Numbered from the stretch's first letter, positions 9,248 to 18,741 are shown. The stretch: 64,000 bases of DNA from Saprospiraceae bacterium (GCA_016787575.1 JAEUUO010000028.1:62001-126000), one strand, 5' to 3'. The notes: generated from the sequence alone by a model not told the origin. Translations and numbers: made by a program.

Positions 9248-9622
9248 ATGAAATACCAGGTTGATAAGCAAGATCGATATGCGATTTTTAGTCTTGAAGA
9301 GAAAAATTTAAATTCTTTAATTGCGCCCCAATTGAAGTCAGAATTTGTATTTTTAAGAAATGAGGGTGTTCGGAATTTGATATTTGATATGGGTGACGTA
9401 GATTATGTTGACTCATCCGGCTTGAGTTCAATTCTGACAGCTAATAGAATCTGGAAAGATTATGGATCTTTTGTCATGACCAATATTAAAAGTGATAGCA
9501 TTCATAAGTTAATTGAAATATCTAAACTGGACGGTATTCTGACAATCATACCAACTATTGAAGAATCAGTGGAATTTGTCTTTATGGAAGATTTAGAACG
9601 AGATCTTTCTGAGGAAGAATGA
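9248..9622 (+). CDS. STAS-domain protein (anti-sigma-factor antagonist type)
   Basis: A 124-residue protein made of a single STAS domain. It carries the signature around the phosphorylatable serine, DVDYVDSSGLSSILTANRIW (about residues 55-74). Family members of this size either antagonise anti-sigma factors after serine dephosphorylation or act as scaffolds. An acidic tail (MEDLERDLSEEE) follows the domain. The stop overlaps the start of rnz by 4 bases (ATGA), so the two proteins are translationally coupled. No kinase or sigma factor is encoded nearby, so the partner is unknown. Confidence 0.85.
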   Translation: MKYQVDKQDRYAIFSLEEKNLNSLIAPQLKSEFVFLRNEGVRNLIFDMGDVDYVDSSGLSSILTANRIWKDYGSFVMTNIKSDSIHKLIEISKLDGILTIIPTIEESVEFVFMEDLERDLSEEE

Positions 9623-10563
9623 GTTCTGGCACTTTTGAAGTGCAAATTTTAGGTTGTGGTGCGGCATTGCCTGCTTATAATCGCAATCCATCAGCACACG
9701 TTGTCAGGATACACGAGCAATCTTACCTGGTTGATTGTGGGGAAGGCACCCAATTTCAGTTTAATAAATACAAGGTTAAGCGCTCTAAAATTCAGCACAT
9801 TTTTATTACCCACCTACATGGGGATCATGTATTTGGTCTTCCCGGTTTGATTACCAGTTATAATTTAATCAACCGACAGGAGGAGCTTCATGTTTATGGT
9901 CCAAGCGGAATTGAAAAAATGATCAGGCAGTTCCTTTCATATGCTGCCGGAGAACCAAGATTTAGACTGGAGTTTCATGAAATCAATAATTTAGACGGAG
10001 ATTGGTTTTTTGAAGATTCACATGTTAGAGTTAGGAGCTTGCCTTTAAAGCACAAAATCACATGTTGCGGATATTTGTTTGAAGAAAAAATCAGCAAACG
10101 AAAATTGGATGTCGCAGCTTTACAAAAACTCGCCATTCCAATAAAAATGTGGAACCTGATAGAGTCTGGCCATGACATCAAACTAGAAGATGGCCGAATC
10201 TTTAAAAATGATGAATTGAGTATTTCTCCTTATAGAAACAGGAGATATGCATATTGTTCAGATACGGTTTACAACGAACAACTCATTCCATATTTGACCA
10301 ACATTGATTTATTATACCATGAAACTACTTATCTGGATGAACTGAGGGAAAAAGCACTTGAAAATGGGCACAGTACCGCAAAACAAGCAGCTCAAATAGC
10401 AGCCAAAGCAGGGGTAAAGTGCTTATTGACAGGGCATTATTCATCTCGTTACGATTCATTGGACAAAATCATAGAAGAGTGCCAATCTGTTTTTCCCAAT
10501 ACCATTTTAGGAGAAGAAGGTAAAGTAGTTCAAATTTCCCCGGAATTTAATGGCCTCGAATAA
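9619..10563 (+). CDS. rnz: Ribonuclease Z
   Basis: Zinc endonuclease that cuts the 3' trailer of tRNA precursors. The 314-residue length fits the bacterial short form. The metallo-beta-lactamase motif is THLHGDHVFGLPG (about residues 61-73); further metal ligands are in YCSDT and YHETTYLDE, and the C-terminal LTGHYSSRY supplies the last histidine. The exosite arm region with glycine and proline residues lies between. The tRNA-Lys gene just downstream has no encoded CCA, which is the type of substrate RNase Z processes. The start overlaps the stop of the STAS gene. Confidence 0.94.
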   Translation: MSSGTFEVQILGCGAALPAYNRNPSAHVVRIHEQSYLVDCGEGTQFQFNKYKVKRSKIQHIFITHLHGDHVFGLPGLITSYNLINRQEELHVYGPSGIEKMIRQFLSYAAGEPRFRLEFHEINNLDGDWFFEDSHVRVRSLPLKHKITCCGYLFEEKISKRKLDVAALQKLAIPIKMWNLIESGHDIKLEDGRIFKNDELSISPYRNRRYAYCSDTVYNEQLIPYLTNIDLLYHETTYLDELREKALENGHSTAKQAAQIAAKAGVKCLLTGHYSSRYDSLDKIIEECQSVFPNTILGEEGKVVQISPEFNGLE

Positions 10564-10645
10564 TTCAATTGCTTTGGATATCAATACCGAAATCGATTTA
10601 TGCAGAAAAATTGTAATTTGTAATCCTGAATTCCCAATAAAATAC

Positions 10646-10653
10646 TACTTTTG
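10646..10653 (+). promoter_or_regulatory. -7 promoter element for tRNA-Lys
   Basis: TACTTTTG, a full match to TAnnTTTG, 25 bases before the mature tRNA. No good -33 element is visible at the normal spacing. Confidence 0.5.
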
Positions 10654-10678
10654 CAGCTCGATTTTCGGATCGTGGTAC

Positions 10679-10751
10679 GATCTGTTAGCTCAGTCGGTAG
10701 AGCAACGGCCTTTTAAGCCGTGGGTCTTGGGTTCGAGTCCCAAACAGATCA
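10679..10751 (+). tRNA. tRNA-Lys (anticodon UUU)
   Basis: A complete 73-base cloverleaf. Acceptor stem GATCTGT / ACAGATC, D-stem GCTC / GAGC, anticodon stem ACGGC / GCCGT enclosing loop CTTTTAA (anticodon TTT at 10712-10714), T-stem TTGGG / CCCAA with loop TTCGAGT, and discriminator A. The CCA end is not encoded. A terminator follows 9 bases later, so it is a single-tRNA transcript. Confidence 0.97.
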
Positions 10752-10760
10752 CAAAAGAAA

Positions 10761-10793
10761 ACCCCAAGAGGCAATTCCTCTTGGGGTTTTTTT
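10761..10793 (+). terminator. Strong intrinsic terminator after tRNA-Lys
   Basis: Perfect 11-bp stem ACCCCAAGAGG / CCTCTTGGGGT with loop CAATT, followed by a T-run to 10793. Confidence 0.93.
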
Positions 10794-10857
10794 ATGGGAT
10801 TTAATTGAAAGTAACCCTGATTATCCCTTTTTATAAATTTATATGTTTGATATTTTC

Positions 10858-10879
10858 AAGCCAATTACACTTTTGGCTT
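10858..10879 (-). terminator. Weak hairpin downstream of DPP III
   Basis: 7-bp stem AAGCCAA / TTGGCTT with an 8-base loop, 13 bases past the stop codon of the peptidase gene. It lacks a clean T-run on the minus strand, so termination is uncertain. Confidence 0.3.
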
Positions 10880-10891
10880 AAATAATGGTTT

Positions 10892-12973
10892 TTAATTTTT
10901 TATTCCAAGAAAGCTATAGTTTTTTCCATATTCCATCATTTGTTTATAAAATGAAGTTGGATATTCAAGTTTGACATCGATAATTTTATCGCCTTCAAGT
11001 ACAGGAATTAATTTTGGTTGAATAAATCCGCGATAAGGTTTTATTTGCAGTGCTTTAAAGCGACTCATTATTTCTTTATGGAGTTGTTTGTCAACTTGTA
11101 CACCATAAGTTTCAACCAAATTTTTTGCAGCGTTGTAATCGCCTTCGCTTTTTATTCGTTGTATTTCGACTAATAATCTTCCAAATAATAGTCGCAGCTG
11201 ATTGTGATCACGAATTCTGACAAAAGTTTTTCCATTGTACTTGTCAAATACAATAACAGAATCCTTCATTCCCATTTTGTAAGCCCACATTGAAATTAAT
11301 TGCCGGTTGCGCATGTGTGCTTCTTCGATTTGGTCTCCCTCTTTAATTCTGGTTAATTGGGTCATAAGCCCATTTAATATGTAATTGTCATATTCTGCTT
11401 TAGCAACTTCCAAATTTGGCATTACTCCTATGTCTATCAATTTATTTGACATGATAAAATACAAAGCAACCAGATCTGCTCGTGCTTCTTCAAGGCAACT
11501 GGCGTAGTTTTTCAGTGTGATATCTGTAGTGCTTACGCCTGGATTGATTTGTCCACTTGCGTGTCCTATACATTCATGCATATCGGTATGCAAATCGCTG
11601 GCAAGTGCGCCGTATTTTTTAATGCGCATTTTGATTTCATCATTGGCTGCAAATTCATCCAAAGTGCCTTTTCGTGCATTCATCACATTGTAGCTGTTTA
11701 TGATGTTGCTCAGTGAGACAGATTTGCTTCCATACTCTTTTCGGATCCAGTCTGCATTTGGCAAGTTGATTCCAATTGAACTTGCAGGTGCAGCATCTCC
11801 ACTTTGAACTACTACCGTTATAGCTTTGGCTGTTATTCCGACGACTGTTTGCTTTTTGTGTTTTGGATCAATTGGGCTGTGATCTTCAAACCATTGCGCT
11901 TGGTTTGCGATGGCTTTAATACGTTTGGTAGCTTCTTCATCACGGAAGTTTACAATGCTTTCAAAGGAGGCTTTTTTACCTATAGCGTCTAAATAAACTT
12001 CAATAAATCCATTGACTGCATCTACTTTGCTTAAAGTGTCATGCACCCATTCTATGCAATAAGTATCAAAATCTTTTAGGTCCCCCGAATTGTAGAATCT
12101 TATTAGCGCTTCTAAAGTCTTTTTTTGTTGTTCGTTTTCTGCTACACCTACGGCTTTTTCAAGCCAATAAACAATTTTTGTTATTGAAGCGCCATACATT
12201 CCTCCAGCTTTCCATGTTTTTTCAATCAACTTCCCATTTTCTTTGATCAATTTACTATTTAATCCCCAGCTGGGTGCTTTTGGCGTAGTGGGCATTTTGG
12301 CATAAAATGCTTCAACTTCTTTTTGACTTACATTTTCATAAAAATTATTTGAAGATGCTTTGATGTTGTCAATCCCACTTGTTAAATCTACACATTTTGG
12401 ATTTACTTTTAAATCATAAAATAAAGGTTTGATGCGGTTTTTAAATTTATCCATGGACTCATTGGTTTCCAAAGGAAATCCATTTTGATCAGAAGCATCC
12501 ATGATGGTAGAAAAATATTCCCAGCTACATTCAGGTATAAATTTTTCATTGCCGTAGTGGTGATGATTTCCATTACTAAACCAAAAACGACCACAATATT
12601 CTTCAAATTTTTTCCAATCTGAATTGGACTTATCGCCGCTATAACTACCATAAATATTTTCTAAAGTTTTTCTAAGCAAGATTCCGTTATTGTCTTTTTG
12701 ATCATAAATAATATCGCGACCACACAATGCAGCTTCATAGAGATAATAACAAAGTTCTTTTTCTTTAATGCTGAGATTACTCCAACCAGGAACTTGATAT
12801 CTTAGAACCTGAATATCAGCAAAAGCTTCAGCAGCAACCTCAAACGTGTCTGTTAATTTGCTTTCCGCAGATTCAACTGGTTTTGTTGCAGTTTCGCCAT
12901 GATTTTCTTTTGTTCCATTTTTACAAGCGATCGTTAAAAGTGTCACAAAAATGATGAAGTGAATGATTTTCAT
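10892..12973 (-). CDS. Dipeptidyl-peptidase III (M49 family), predicted lipoprotein
   Basis: Zinc exopeptidase that removes dipeptides from the N-terminus of short peptides. The 693-residue product carries the family zinc motif HECIGH (in DMHECIGHASGQINPG, about two thirds along) and the second motif EEARADLVALYF. The N-terminus is a signal peptide ending in a lipobox-like LLTIAC, followed by lysine and glycine, so the enzyme is probably anchored in the envelope, unlike the cytosolic eukaryotic enzyme. ATG start at 12971-12973 follows a TATCTTTG element. It stands alone, divergent from the acetoacetyl-CoA synthetase gene. Confidence 0.9.
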   Translation of the reverse strand: MKIIHFIIFVTLLTIACKNGTKENHGETATKPVESAESKLTDTFEVAAEAFADIQVLRYQVPGWSNLSIKEKELCYYLYEAALCGRDIIYDQKDNNGILLRKTLENIYGSYSGDKSNSDWKKFEEYCGRFWFSNGNHHHYGNEKFIPECSWEYFSTIMDASDQNGFPLETNESMDKFKNRIKPLFYDLKVNPKCVDLTSGIDNIKASSNNFYENVSQKEVEAFYAKMPTTPKAPSWGLNSKLIKENGKLIEKTWKAGGMYGASITKIVYWLEKAVGVAENEQQKKTLEALIRFYNSGDLKDFDTYCIEWVHDTLSKVDAVNGFIEVYLDAIGKKASFESIVNFRDEEATKRIKAIANQAQWFEDHSPIDPKHKKQTVVGITAKAITVVVQSGDAAPASSIGINLPNADWIRKEYGSKSVSLSNIINSYNVMNARKGTLDEFAANDEIKMRIKKYGALASDLHTDMHECIGHASGQINPGVSTTDITLKNYASCLEEARADLVALYFIMSNKLIDIGVMPNLEVAKAEYDNYILNGLMTQLTRIKEGDQIEEAHMRNRQLISMWAYKMGMKDSVIVFDKYNGKTFVRIRDHNQLRLLFGRLLVEIQRIKSEGDYNAAKNLVETYGVQVDKQLHKEIMSRFKALQIKPYRGFIQPKLIPVLEGDKIIDVKLEYPTSFYKQMMEYGKNYSFLGIKN

Positions 12974-12992
12974 AATAAAGTATTATAATAAA

Positions 12993-13000
12993 CAAAGATA
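12993..13000 (-). promoter_or_regulatory. -7 promoter element for DPP III
   Basis: TATCTTTG on the minus strand, 19 bases before the start codon. Confidence 0.45.
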
Positions 13001-13081
13001 AATTCTTTTGAGCTTAATTGATTTTTTCTTTAATTGCAATCGGCTATTATTATTTAATTTGTGGAAAATTACTCTTTTAAA

Positions 13082-15061
13082 ATGGAGAAACCAGAAATTT
13101 TGTTGTGGTCTGCTACTGATGAGCAAAAAGCAGCAAGTAACTTGCAATTATTTTACGATTGGTTGTCTGAAGCAGTTGGATTGCATTTTTCACAATATGA
13201 CGAATTGTATGAATGGTCAGTGAATCAACCTGCTGCATTTTGGGAAAGTGTGTTAAAATATTTTGAAATCCAGTATTCAGGGACCTATCAAAATGTCATG
13301 TCTGATGATTCAATGCCAGGGACCAAATGGTTTGAAGGAGTTAAATTGAATTATGCAGAACACGTATTTCGAAATCAAACGAAGGATTTTCCAGCTATCA
13401 TTGCACATGATGAAACGCGAAATACTCGTGAAATTGAATGGTCCTATTTATCTGCACAAGTTAGCAGCCTTCAAACAATTTTTAAGGCATCTGGCTTAAA
13501 TGTTGGCGATCGTATTTGTGCTTATGCAGGCAATTTGCCTGAAACGTCTGCAGCTATGTTGGCTTGTATAGCATCTGGGTTTGTTTGGAGTTCATGTTCA
13601 CCTGATTTTGGTGCAAATTCAGTATTGGATCGTTTTTCTCAAATTGAACCCGTCATTCTTATTGCAGTTGATGGCTATTCCTACCAAGGCAACTATTTTG
13701 ACCGTCGCAAAGAAGTTTTGCAAATGGTAGAGCAAATTAAAAGTATCAGGCTCATACTGTGGATTTCTTGTGGACATTTCTCAAGACAAGACATTCCTGG
13801 AGTTGAAAATTTGTATTGGGATGATTTGCGTTTTGAACAGCACACCAGTCCTGAATTTGAGCGGCTTCCATTCGATCATCCCATTTGGATACTTTATTCT
13901 TCCGGTACCACCGGTTTGCCAAAGGCAATAATCCATGGACATGGAGGAATGTTGTTGGAACATTTAAAATATTTATCTTTTCACAACGATGTAAAAAGAG
14001 GGGAACGGTTTTTTTGGTATTCTACAACAGGCTGGATGATGTGGAATTTTGTACATGCTTCACTTTTAGTAGGTGCAACTGCAGTATTGTATGAAGGCAG
14101 TCCGGTCTATCCTGAAGTTTTTTCTTTGTGGAAACATTCCAGCGATATCCAAATTAATCATTTTGGTACTAGTGCTCCCTACTTAATTAACTGTATGAAA
14201 AATCAGTTAAATATCAGCATGGATTTTCCGCAAAAGCAATTGAGAAGTATCGGATCAACCGGATCTCCACTACCATCGGAAGCATTTGAATATGTTTATA
14301 AATTCATTAAAAAGGATGTTTGGTTATGCTCTATGAGTGGAGGCACTGATGTTTGTACGGCATTTATTGGGAGTTGTATTGAGCGACCTGTATATTCAAG
14401 TGAACTGCAATGTAGGGCTTTGGGAGCTGCTATTCAATCATGGAATGATCAAGGGCAATCTGTTTTAGGGGAAATGGGGGAGTTGGTTATTATAAAATCC
14501 ATGCCATGTATGCCAGTAGGATTTTGGAATGATCCTGAGAAGATAAAATATAAAGCCAGTTATTTTGACTATTATCCTGGTATCTGGCGCCATGGCGATT
14601 GGATTGAAATTACCCAACATGACGGTGTCATTATTTACGGTCGTTCGGATGCTACATTAAACAGACAAGGTGTTCGTATTGGTACAGCTGAAATTTACAA
14701 TGTGTTGAATTCTATAAAACAAATTTCAGATAGCTTGATTGTAAATCTGGAATTAGCTGGAGGAAATCATTTTATGCCATTGTTTATAGTATTAAATACA
14801 GGATGTGAGTTTTCGGATTCACTGGTTAAAGAAATCCGGACTGAATTAAAAAACAAATGCAGTCCAAGGCATATGCCTGATAAAATTATAGAAGTTCCGG
14901 AAATACCCTATACGATTAGTGGTAAAAAGATGGAAAGTCCGGTCAAAAAAATCCTGTTGAATTATGATATAACGAAAGCCTACAATGCAGGTGCAATGCG
15001 CAATCCGGAATCCATGCTATATTTTATCAATAACAGAAATTCAATTCTAAATTCAATATAA
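13082..15061 (+). CDS. Acetoacetyl-CoA synthetase
   Basis: Acyl-adenylate-forming ligase that activates acetoacetate with ATP and CoA. About 659 residues, the length of the acetoacetate-CoA ligase family. The N-terminal cap reads EILLWSATDEQ, the AMP-binding P-loop is ILYSSGTTGLPKAIIHGHGG, then FWYSTTGWMMWNF, and GTDVCTAFIG. The C-terminal part has GRSDATLNRQGVRIGTAEIY and the catalytic lysine region YTISGKKMESPVKK. I use the ATG at 13082; a GTG at 13061 in frame would add seven residues. It faces the T9SS cargo gene with 7 bases between stops. Likely role: ketone-body or leucine breakdown products feeding acetyl-CoA. Confidence 0.9.
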   Translation: MEKPEILLWSATDEQKAASNLQLFYDWLSEAVGLHFSQYDELYEWSVNQPAAFWESVLKYFEIQYSGTYQNVMSDDSMPGTKWFEGVKLNYAEHVFRNQTKDFPAIIAHDETRNTREIEWSYLSAQVSSLQTIFKASGLNVGDRICAYAGNLPETSAAMLACIASGFVWSSCSPDFGANSVLDRFSQIEPVILIAVDGYSYQGNYFDRRKEVLQMVEQIKSIRLILWISCGHFSRQDIPGVENLYWDDLRFEQHTSPEFERLPFDHPIWILYSSGTTGLPKAIIHGHGGMLLEHLKYLSFHNDVKRGERFFWYSTTGWMMWNFVHASLLVGATAVLYEGSPVYPEVFSLWKHSSDIQINHFGTSAPYLINCMKNQLNISMDFPQKQLRSIGSTGSPLPSEAFEYVYKFIKKDVWLCSMSGGTDVCTAFIGSCIERPVYSSELQCRALGAAIQSWNDQGQSVLGEMGELVIIKSMPCMPVGFWNDPEKIKYKASYFDYYPGIWRHGDWIEITQHDGVIIYGRSDATLNRQGVRIGTAEIYNVLNSIKQISDSLIVNLELAGGNHFMPLFIVLNTGCEFSDSLVKEIRTELKNKCSPRHMPDKIIEVPEIPYTISGKKMESPVKKILLNYDITKAYNAGAMRNPESMLYFINNRNSILNSI

Positions 15062-15068
15062 ACAGAGA

Positions 15069-16007
15069 CTATTCCTTTATAAACTTTGAGGTACTGATTC
15101 GTCCTTCCTTATCAGCAATTTGGAACAAATAAATGGCTGGATTTAATTGTTCAATATTCCAATCAATCAAGTTTGCTCCTTCAAGTACAGAATAATTCTT
15201 ATTCTCAACTATTTTGCCCTGAATGTCGCGGATTGATAATTCTGCATCAAATGATTTAAGGCTGTTCAATTCAATAAACAATTTATTGCTAACCGGATTT
15301 GGAGAAATTTTAAAATCAACCGTATTGTCTAAGCTAACTACAGCAGTGGGTACGTTGATGTTAATTAATAGTGCGGTATCGATTACGCGTAGGAAATTGC
15401 TATTTTGGTTTAATAAATTAGCCCAGGCTTCATTGTTGTATCTATAATTAAAATTTACATTTACAGTTGTAAACCCATCTTTAGCAGTTCCTTCATAGCC
15501 GACATTTACTTCGATTTTTTTTCCCGCTACTGAGGAAACGTCAATGGGATCGGTAACAAAACAAACTACATTTTGATTGCCGGTACTTTCAATGTAAAGA
15601 TCATTATTCGAACTGCGAAGTCTAACATTTTCCACCATTTTACCTTCAGAAACACCAACACTTCCGTTGCTTGTATTTAGAATTGGTTTACAAGTAGTGC
15701 AGCCGGAGCAATAAGTTTGGTTTGAATTATTAGCACAACCGTCCACCCAGGTAGCATTTTTAAAAGAAATACCTGATGCTAAACCTAAAGTGTAAAAAGG
15801 ACTCGTCCTGGATTGTGTTAATTTTCCAATTCGGATGAAATCCATTCTCAAGCCCCCTTTGTTTCTTTGATCCTGACCGCTTCCATCAGTTGCAGGAACT
15901 ACCGCACTTGTTTTTCCACAAAACTTGATTTGCATTGTTTGGGAATTCCCAAGGTTAAAACTTATCAATAAAATACATAATCCTAAGATTCTCATATAAT
16001 TATACAT
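15069..16007 (-). CDS. Secreted protein with Por/T9SS C-terminal sorting domain
   Basis: 312 residues: signal peptide (RILGLCILLISFNLGNSQ), a cysteine-containing middle of unknown fold (CANNSNQTYCSGCTTCKP), and a C-terminal type IX sorting domain starting at FKISPNPVSNKLFIELNS and ending YLFQIADKEGRISTSKFIKE. The protein is therefore exported across the outer membrane by the type IX system. The middle recognises nothing I can name; it looks like a beta-sandwich. Start at ATG 16007; ATG 15995 is an equally good signal-peptide start. No partner gene is adjacent, and the 174-base gap upstream shows only a near-match TATCTTTA. Confidence 0.82.
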   Translation of the reverse strand: MYNYMRILGLCILLISFNLGNSQTMQIKFCGKTSAVVPATDGSGQDQRNKGGLRMDFIRIGKLTQSRTSPFYTLGLASGISFKNATWVDGCANNSNQTYCSGCTTCKPILNTSNGSVGVSEGKMVENVRLRSSNNDLYIESTGNQNVVCFVTDPIDVSSVAGKKIEVNVGYEGTAKDGFTTVNVNFNYRYNNEAWANLLNQNSNFLRVIDTALLININVPTAVVSLDNTVDFKISPNPVSNKLFIELNSLKSFDAELSIRDIQGKIVENKNYSVLEGANLIDWNIEQLNPAIYLFQIADKEGRISTSKFIKE

Positions 16008-16181
16008 AATTTGAAGTAAAGATACTTAATTTTTACAATTTGCTAAAAAATTACAAGCCCAAATAATTAGGATGTTCTTAAATTTTATACAAAATATAAA
16101 TACGTTTAAAATGGCTAACAGGTGAGCTTGTTACTAAATTAAATATTGAAATTGGATGGGTTCAAATTTAGCTTGCTTTCA

Positions 16182-17429
16182 TTAGATTCCCAAATTTGAT
16201 AAAGATTTTTCAATCAGATAACAACATTCCTCAACTTGCTCAGCTGTAATACATAGGGGTGGTGCAAAACGTATGATATTTCCATGGGTTGGTTTTGCCA
16301 GCAAGCCGTTTTTTGCCAATTCCAGACATATTTTCCATGCTAGATCTGATTCTTCAAGGCTGTTGATTACGATTGCATTTAGCAGTCCTTTTCCTCTAAC
16401 CAGAGAAATTATGGGATGTTTTTGTTGGATCTCAAGGAGTTGCGCCCTTAATTGCATTCCTCTGTTTTCGGCGTTTTCAATAAGGCTTTCATTTTGAATT
16501 ACATCCAATGCGGCCATTGCAACTGTGCATGCTAAAGGATTTCCACCAAAAGTGGAACCATGTTCGCCCGGTTTTATGCATAACATGATATCGTCAGATG
16601 CCAATACGGCTGACACCGGTAAAGTGCCACCTGATAATGCTTTTCCCAATATCAAAATATCAGGTTTAATTCCAATATGATCACATGCCAGCATTTTCCC
16701 AGTTCTGGCAATGCCTGTTTGAACTTCATCGGCAATAAATAATATGTTGTGTTCACGACACAATTCAAATACTTGTTTCAAGTAATGGTCATCTGGAACT
16801 ACGACTCCGGCCTCTCCCTGAATGGGTTCTATAAGCAAACCTGCAAGATGCTTATTTTCAGAGATGCAATTTTTTAAAGCATTCAGGTCATTGTATGGAA
16901 TTTTTATAATTCCTGGAAGAAATGGCCCAAAATCCGTATAGCTGGATGGATCTGTGGAAGCTGATACAGCCGAAAGCGTGCGGCCATGAAAGTTGCCATC
17001 AAAAACAATGATATTTGCTTGGTTTACAGGAATCCCTTTTTTTAAATAAGCCCATTTTCTACACAGTTTTATCGCAGTTTCAACTGCTTCGACTCCAGTA
17101 TTCATTGGGAGTAATTTATCGTATCCAAACAACTTGCACATATATTTTTCATATAGGCCCAAGCGGTCGTTGTGAAAAGCTCTGGATGTTAGTGTCAGTT
17201 TTTGTGCTTGTACGATCAGTGCATTTAAAATTGAGGGGTGAGAATGTCCTTGATTTACCGCAGAATAAGCAGACAAAAAATCAAAATATTGCTTACCGTC
17301 AACATCCCAAACATAAACCCCTTCACCGCGCTCTAAAACGACGGGTAACGGATGGTAATTATGAGCCCCATATTGATCTTCAAGAGCAATAAATTTACCA
17401 GCTTTGGTTTGATTTTCTGTTATTAGCAT
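16182..17429 (-). CDS. rocD: Ornithine aminotransferase
   Basis: PLP enzyme converting ornithine and 2-oxoglutarate to glutamate semialdehyde and glutamate. 415 residues, normal for the class III aminotransferase family. Evidence: [20 protein letters not shown] near the N-terminus, [18 protein letters not shown], the PLP aspartate in [16 protein letters not shown], the Schiff-base lysine in [18 protein letters not shown] and [12 protein letters not shown]. The YGAHNYHP segment is characteristic of RocD over other class III enzymes. ATG start at 17427-17429 follows a TAAATTTG element. Points to arginine/ornithine breakdown or proline formation. Confidence 0.93.
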   Translation of the reverse strand: MLITENQTKAGKFIALEDQYGAHNYHPLPVVLERGEGVYVWDVDGKQYFDFLSAYSAVNQGHSHPSILNALIVQAQKLTLTSRAFHNDRLGLYEKYMCKLFGYDKLLPMNTGVEAVETAIKLCRKWAYLKKGIPVNQANIIVFDGNFHGRTLSAVSASTDPSSYTDFGPFLPGIIKIPYNDLNALKNCISENKHLAGLLIEPIQGEAGVVVPDDHYLKQVFELCREHNILFIADEVQTGIARTGKMLACDHIGIKPDILILGKALSGGTLPVSAVLASDDIMLCIKPGEHGSTFGGNPLACTVAMAALDVIQNESLIENAENRGMQLRAQLLEIQQKHPIISLVRGKGLLNAIVINSLEESDLAWKICLELAKNGLLAKPTHGNIIRFAPPLCITAEQVEECCYLIEKSLSNLGI

Positions 17430-17446
17430 ACATTCAATTTCGTTTG

Positions 17447-17454
17447 CAAATTTA
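17447..17454 (-). promoter_or_regulatory. -7 promoter element for rocD
   Basis: TAAATTTG on the minus strand, 17 bases before the rocD ATG, so rocD need not rely on the coaE transcript. Confidence 0.45.
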
Positions 17455-17482
17455 GCCAGATATATGTAACGGTAAATTTAAA

Positions 17483-18073
17483 TTAATTGAATAGTTCTTT
17501 TAAATTCTTATAAATTTTTAAAGTTTGACGAATGAGGCTGTTGTCGTCGTAATTATAAATAATGTAATCTGCAAATGGGATTCGTTTTTCATCTGATATT
17601 TGTGCTTCCAATTTTTTTTTGATTTCATCCTTGCTGGATTGATCTCTTTTTTGGATTCGTTCGATTCGAAGATGTTCTGTAGACAAAACAACTATGATTT
17701 TATCAACTGCCTGTTGATTGAGCGTTTCAATTAACAATGCAGAATCTTTAATTGCAAAAGGAGTGTGTTGTTTTTTGCACCAGTTTTTTAAATCCAATCC
17801 AACTGCCGGATGTACAATGGAGTTTATCCAGCTGATTTCCGTTGAATTGTTAAAAATTTTATTTGCCAAATAGGGTCGATTCAGTTTTTGTTCAGCATTG
17901 TAAGTCAATGGGCCGAAATGATCTTTTATTTTTTGAATTATTTCAGGATTGTTTTCCATGATCCACCGAGCCCGCAGATCAGAATTGTAAACAGGAACAT
18001 CCATTGTTTCAAATATTTTAGCAACTGTTGTTTTGCCGCTACCAATACCTCCTGTCAATCCAATTAACTTCAT
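17483..18073 (-). CDS. coaE: Dephospho-CoA kinase
   Basis: Last step of CoA synthesis: ATP-dependent phosphorylation of dephospho-CoA. 196 residues, the family norm. P-loop GLTGGIGSGKTTVAKIFE at residues 5-22, YNSDLRARWIM (the D-A/R motif of CoaE), and SIVHPAV in the middle. The ATG overlaps the stop of the YigZ-family gene by 4 bases, so the two are coupled; together with the transporter upstream they form a three-gene minus-strand operon. Confidence 0.95.
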   Translation of the reverse strand: MKLIGLTGGIGSGKTTVAKIFETMDVPVYNSDLRARWIMENNPEIIQKIKDHFGPLTYNAEQKLNRPYLANKIFNNSTEISWINSIVHPAVGLDLKNWCKKQHTPFAIKDSALLIETLNQQAVDKIIVVLSTEHLRIERIQKRDQSSKDEIKKKLEAQISDEKRIPFADYIIYNYDDNSLIRQTLKIYKNLKELFN

Positions 18074-18732
18074 ATAATAAGTTCATTTTTTATCAGGACA
18101 CAATCTTTGATCTGATAGTTTTTTGATTCCAAGCCAATGTGTTTCTTTTCAAGTTTAGAATTTATTTTAGAAAACCAAAGGGATTCATCTTTAATTGGAA
18201 TTTCAAAAGCAATATAGGAAGGTTCACCAAATTCAAAGGAACAAACTGGAACATCAATGCTTTTTAAAATGCTCAGAATGGATTGAATTTTTTCAAAGCT
18301 AGAAGAATAATAAAAGCGATTTCGTATTAGAATTTCCAGTTTTTCAGATTGATCTAAACAATTCCAACTTGATTCTTTGTATGCTTTTACAAGCCCGGGC
18401 AAACCCAATAAAGTTCCTCCAAAATAGCGTACTACAATAACCAGGCATTGTGTAAGACGAAAAGATTCAATTTGATTTAATATTGGTTTGCCAGCAGAAC
18501 CAGCAGGTTCTCCATCATCAAATGCTTTGGATTGAATATTAGAAATGCCAGTTTTCCAGGCATAACACCAATGTCTGGCTTTAGGGTGCATGTTTTTAAT
18601 TTCACTTGTTCTTGAGTCTATCTGTTGTTTATCTGTAACATGAAAGCTATATGCAATAAATTTACTGCCTTTCGATGTGAGTTCAAAGAAATGGGGATTT
18701 TTAATTGTTAAATAGGAAACCGCTTCCAGAAT
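18070..18732 (-). CDS. YigZ/IMPACT family protein (non-canonical start)
   Basis: Member of the UPF0029/IMPACT family (E. coli YigZ, yeast Yih1), linked to translation control but without a fixed bacterial role. Diagnostic parts are KARHWCYAW, DDGEPAGSAGKPIL and VVRYFGGTLLGLPGLVKAY. The first ATG (18589-18591) gives 173 residues and misses the family N-terminus, yet the frame is open back to a stop at 18733. The 47 extra codons encode FELTSKGSKFIAYSFHV, which is the conserved N-terminal motif. Only ATT (18730-18732) or CTG (18727-18729) can start this form. The extended frame begins 9 bases after the transporter stop, so coupling is likely. Start uncertain. Confidence 0.82.
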   Translation of the reverse strand: MLEAVSYLTIKNPHFFELTSKGSKFIAYSFHVTDKQQIDSRTSEIKNMHPKARHWCYAWKTGISNIQSKAFDDGEPAGSAGKPILNQIESFRLTQCLVIVVRYFGGTLLGLPGLVKAYKESSWNCLDQSEKLEILIRNRFYYSSSFEKIQSILSILKSIDVPVCSFEFGEPSYIAFEIPIKDESLWFSKINSKLEKKHIGLESKNYQIKDCVLIKNELII

Positions 18733-18741
18733 TTATGGATT

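Noticed and set aside
10550..10804. 84-codon ORF over the tRNA-Lys region
   Set aside because: It runs through the tRNA and the terminator; no protein-like features and no room once the tRNA is recognised.
12409..12651. 80-codon ORF inside the DPP III gene
   Set aside because: Other-frame shadow on the same strand; the DPP III frame carries all family motifs.
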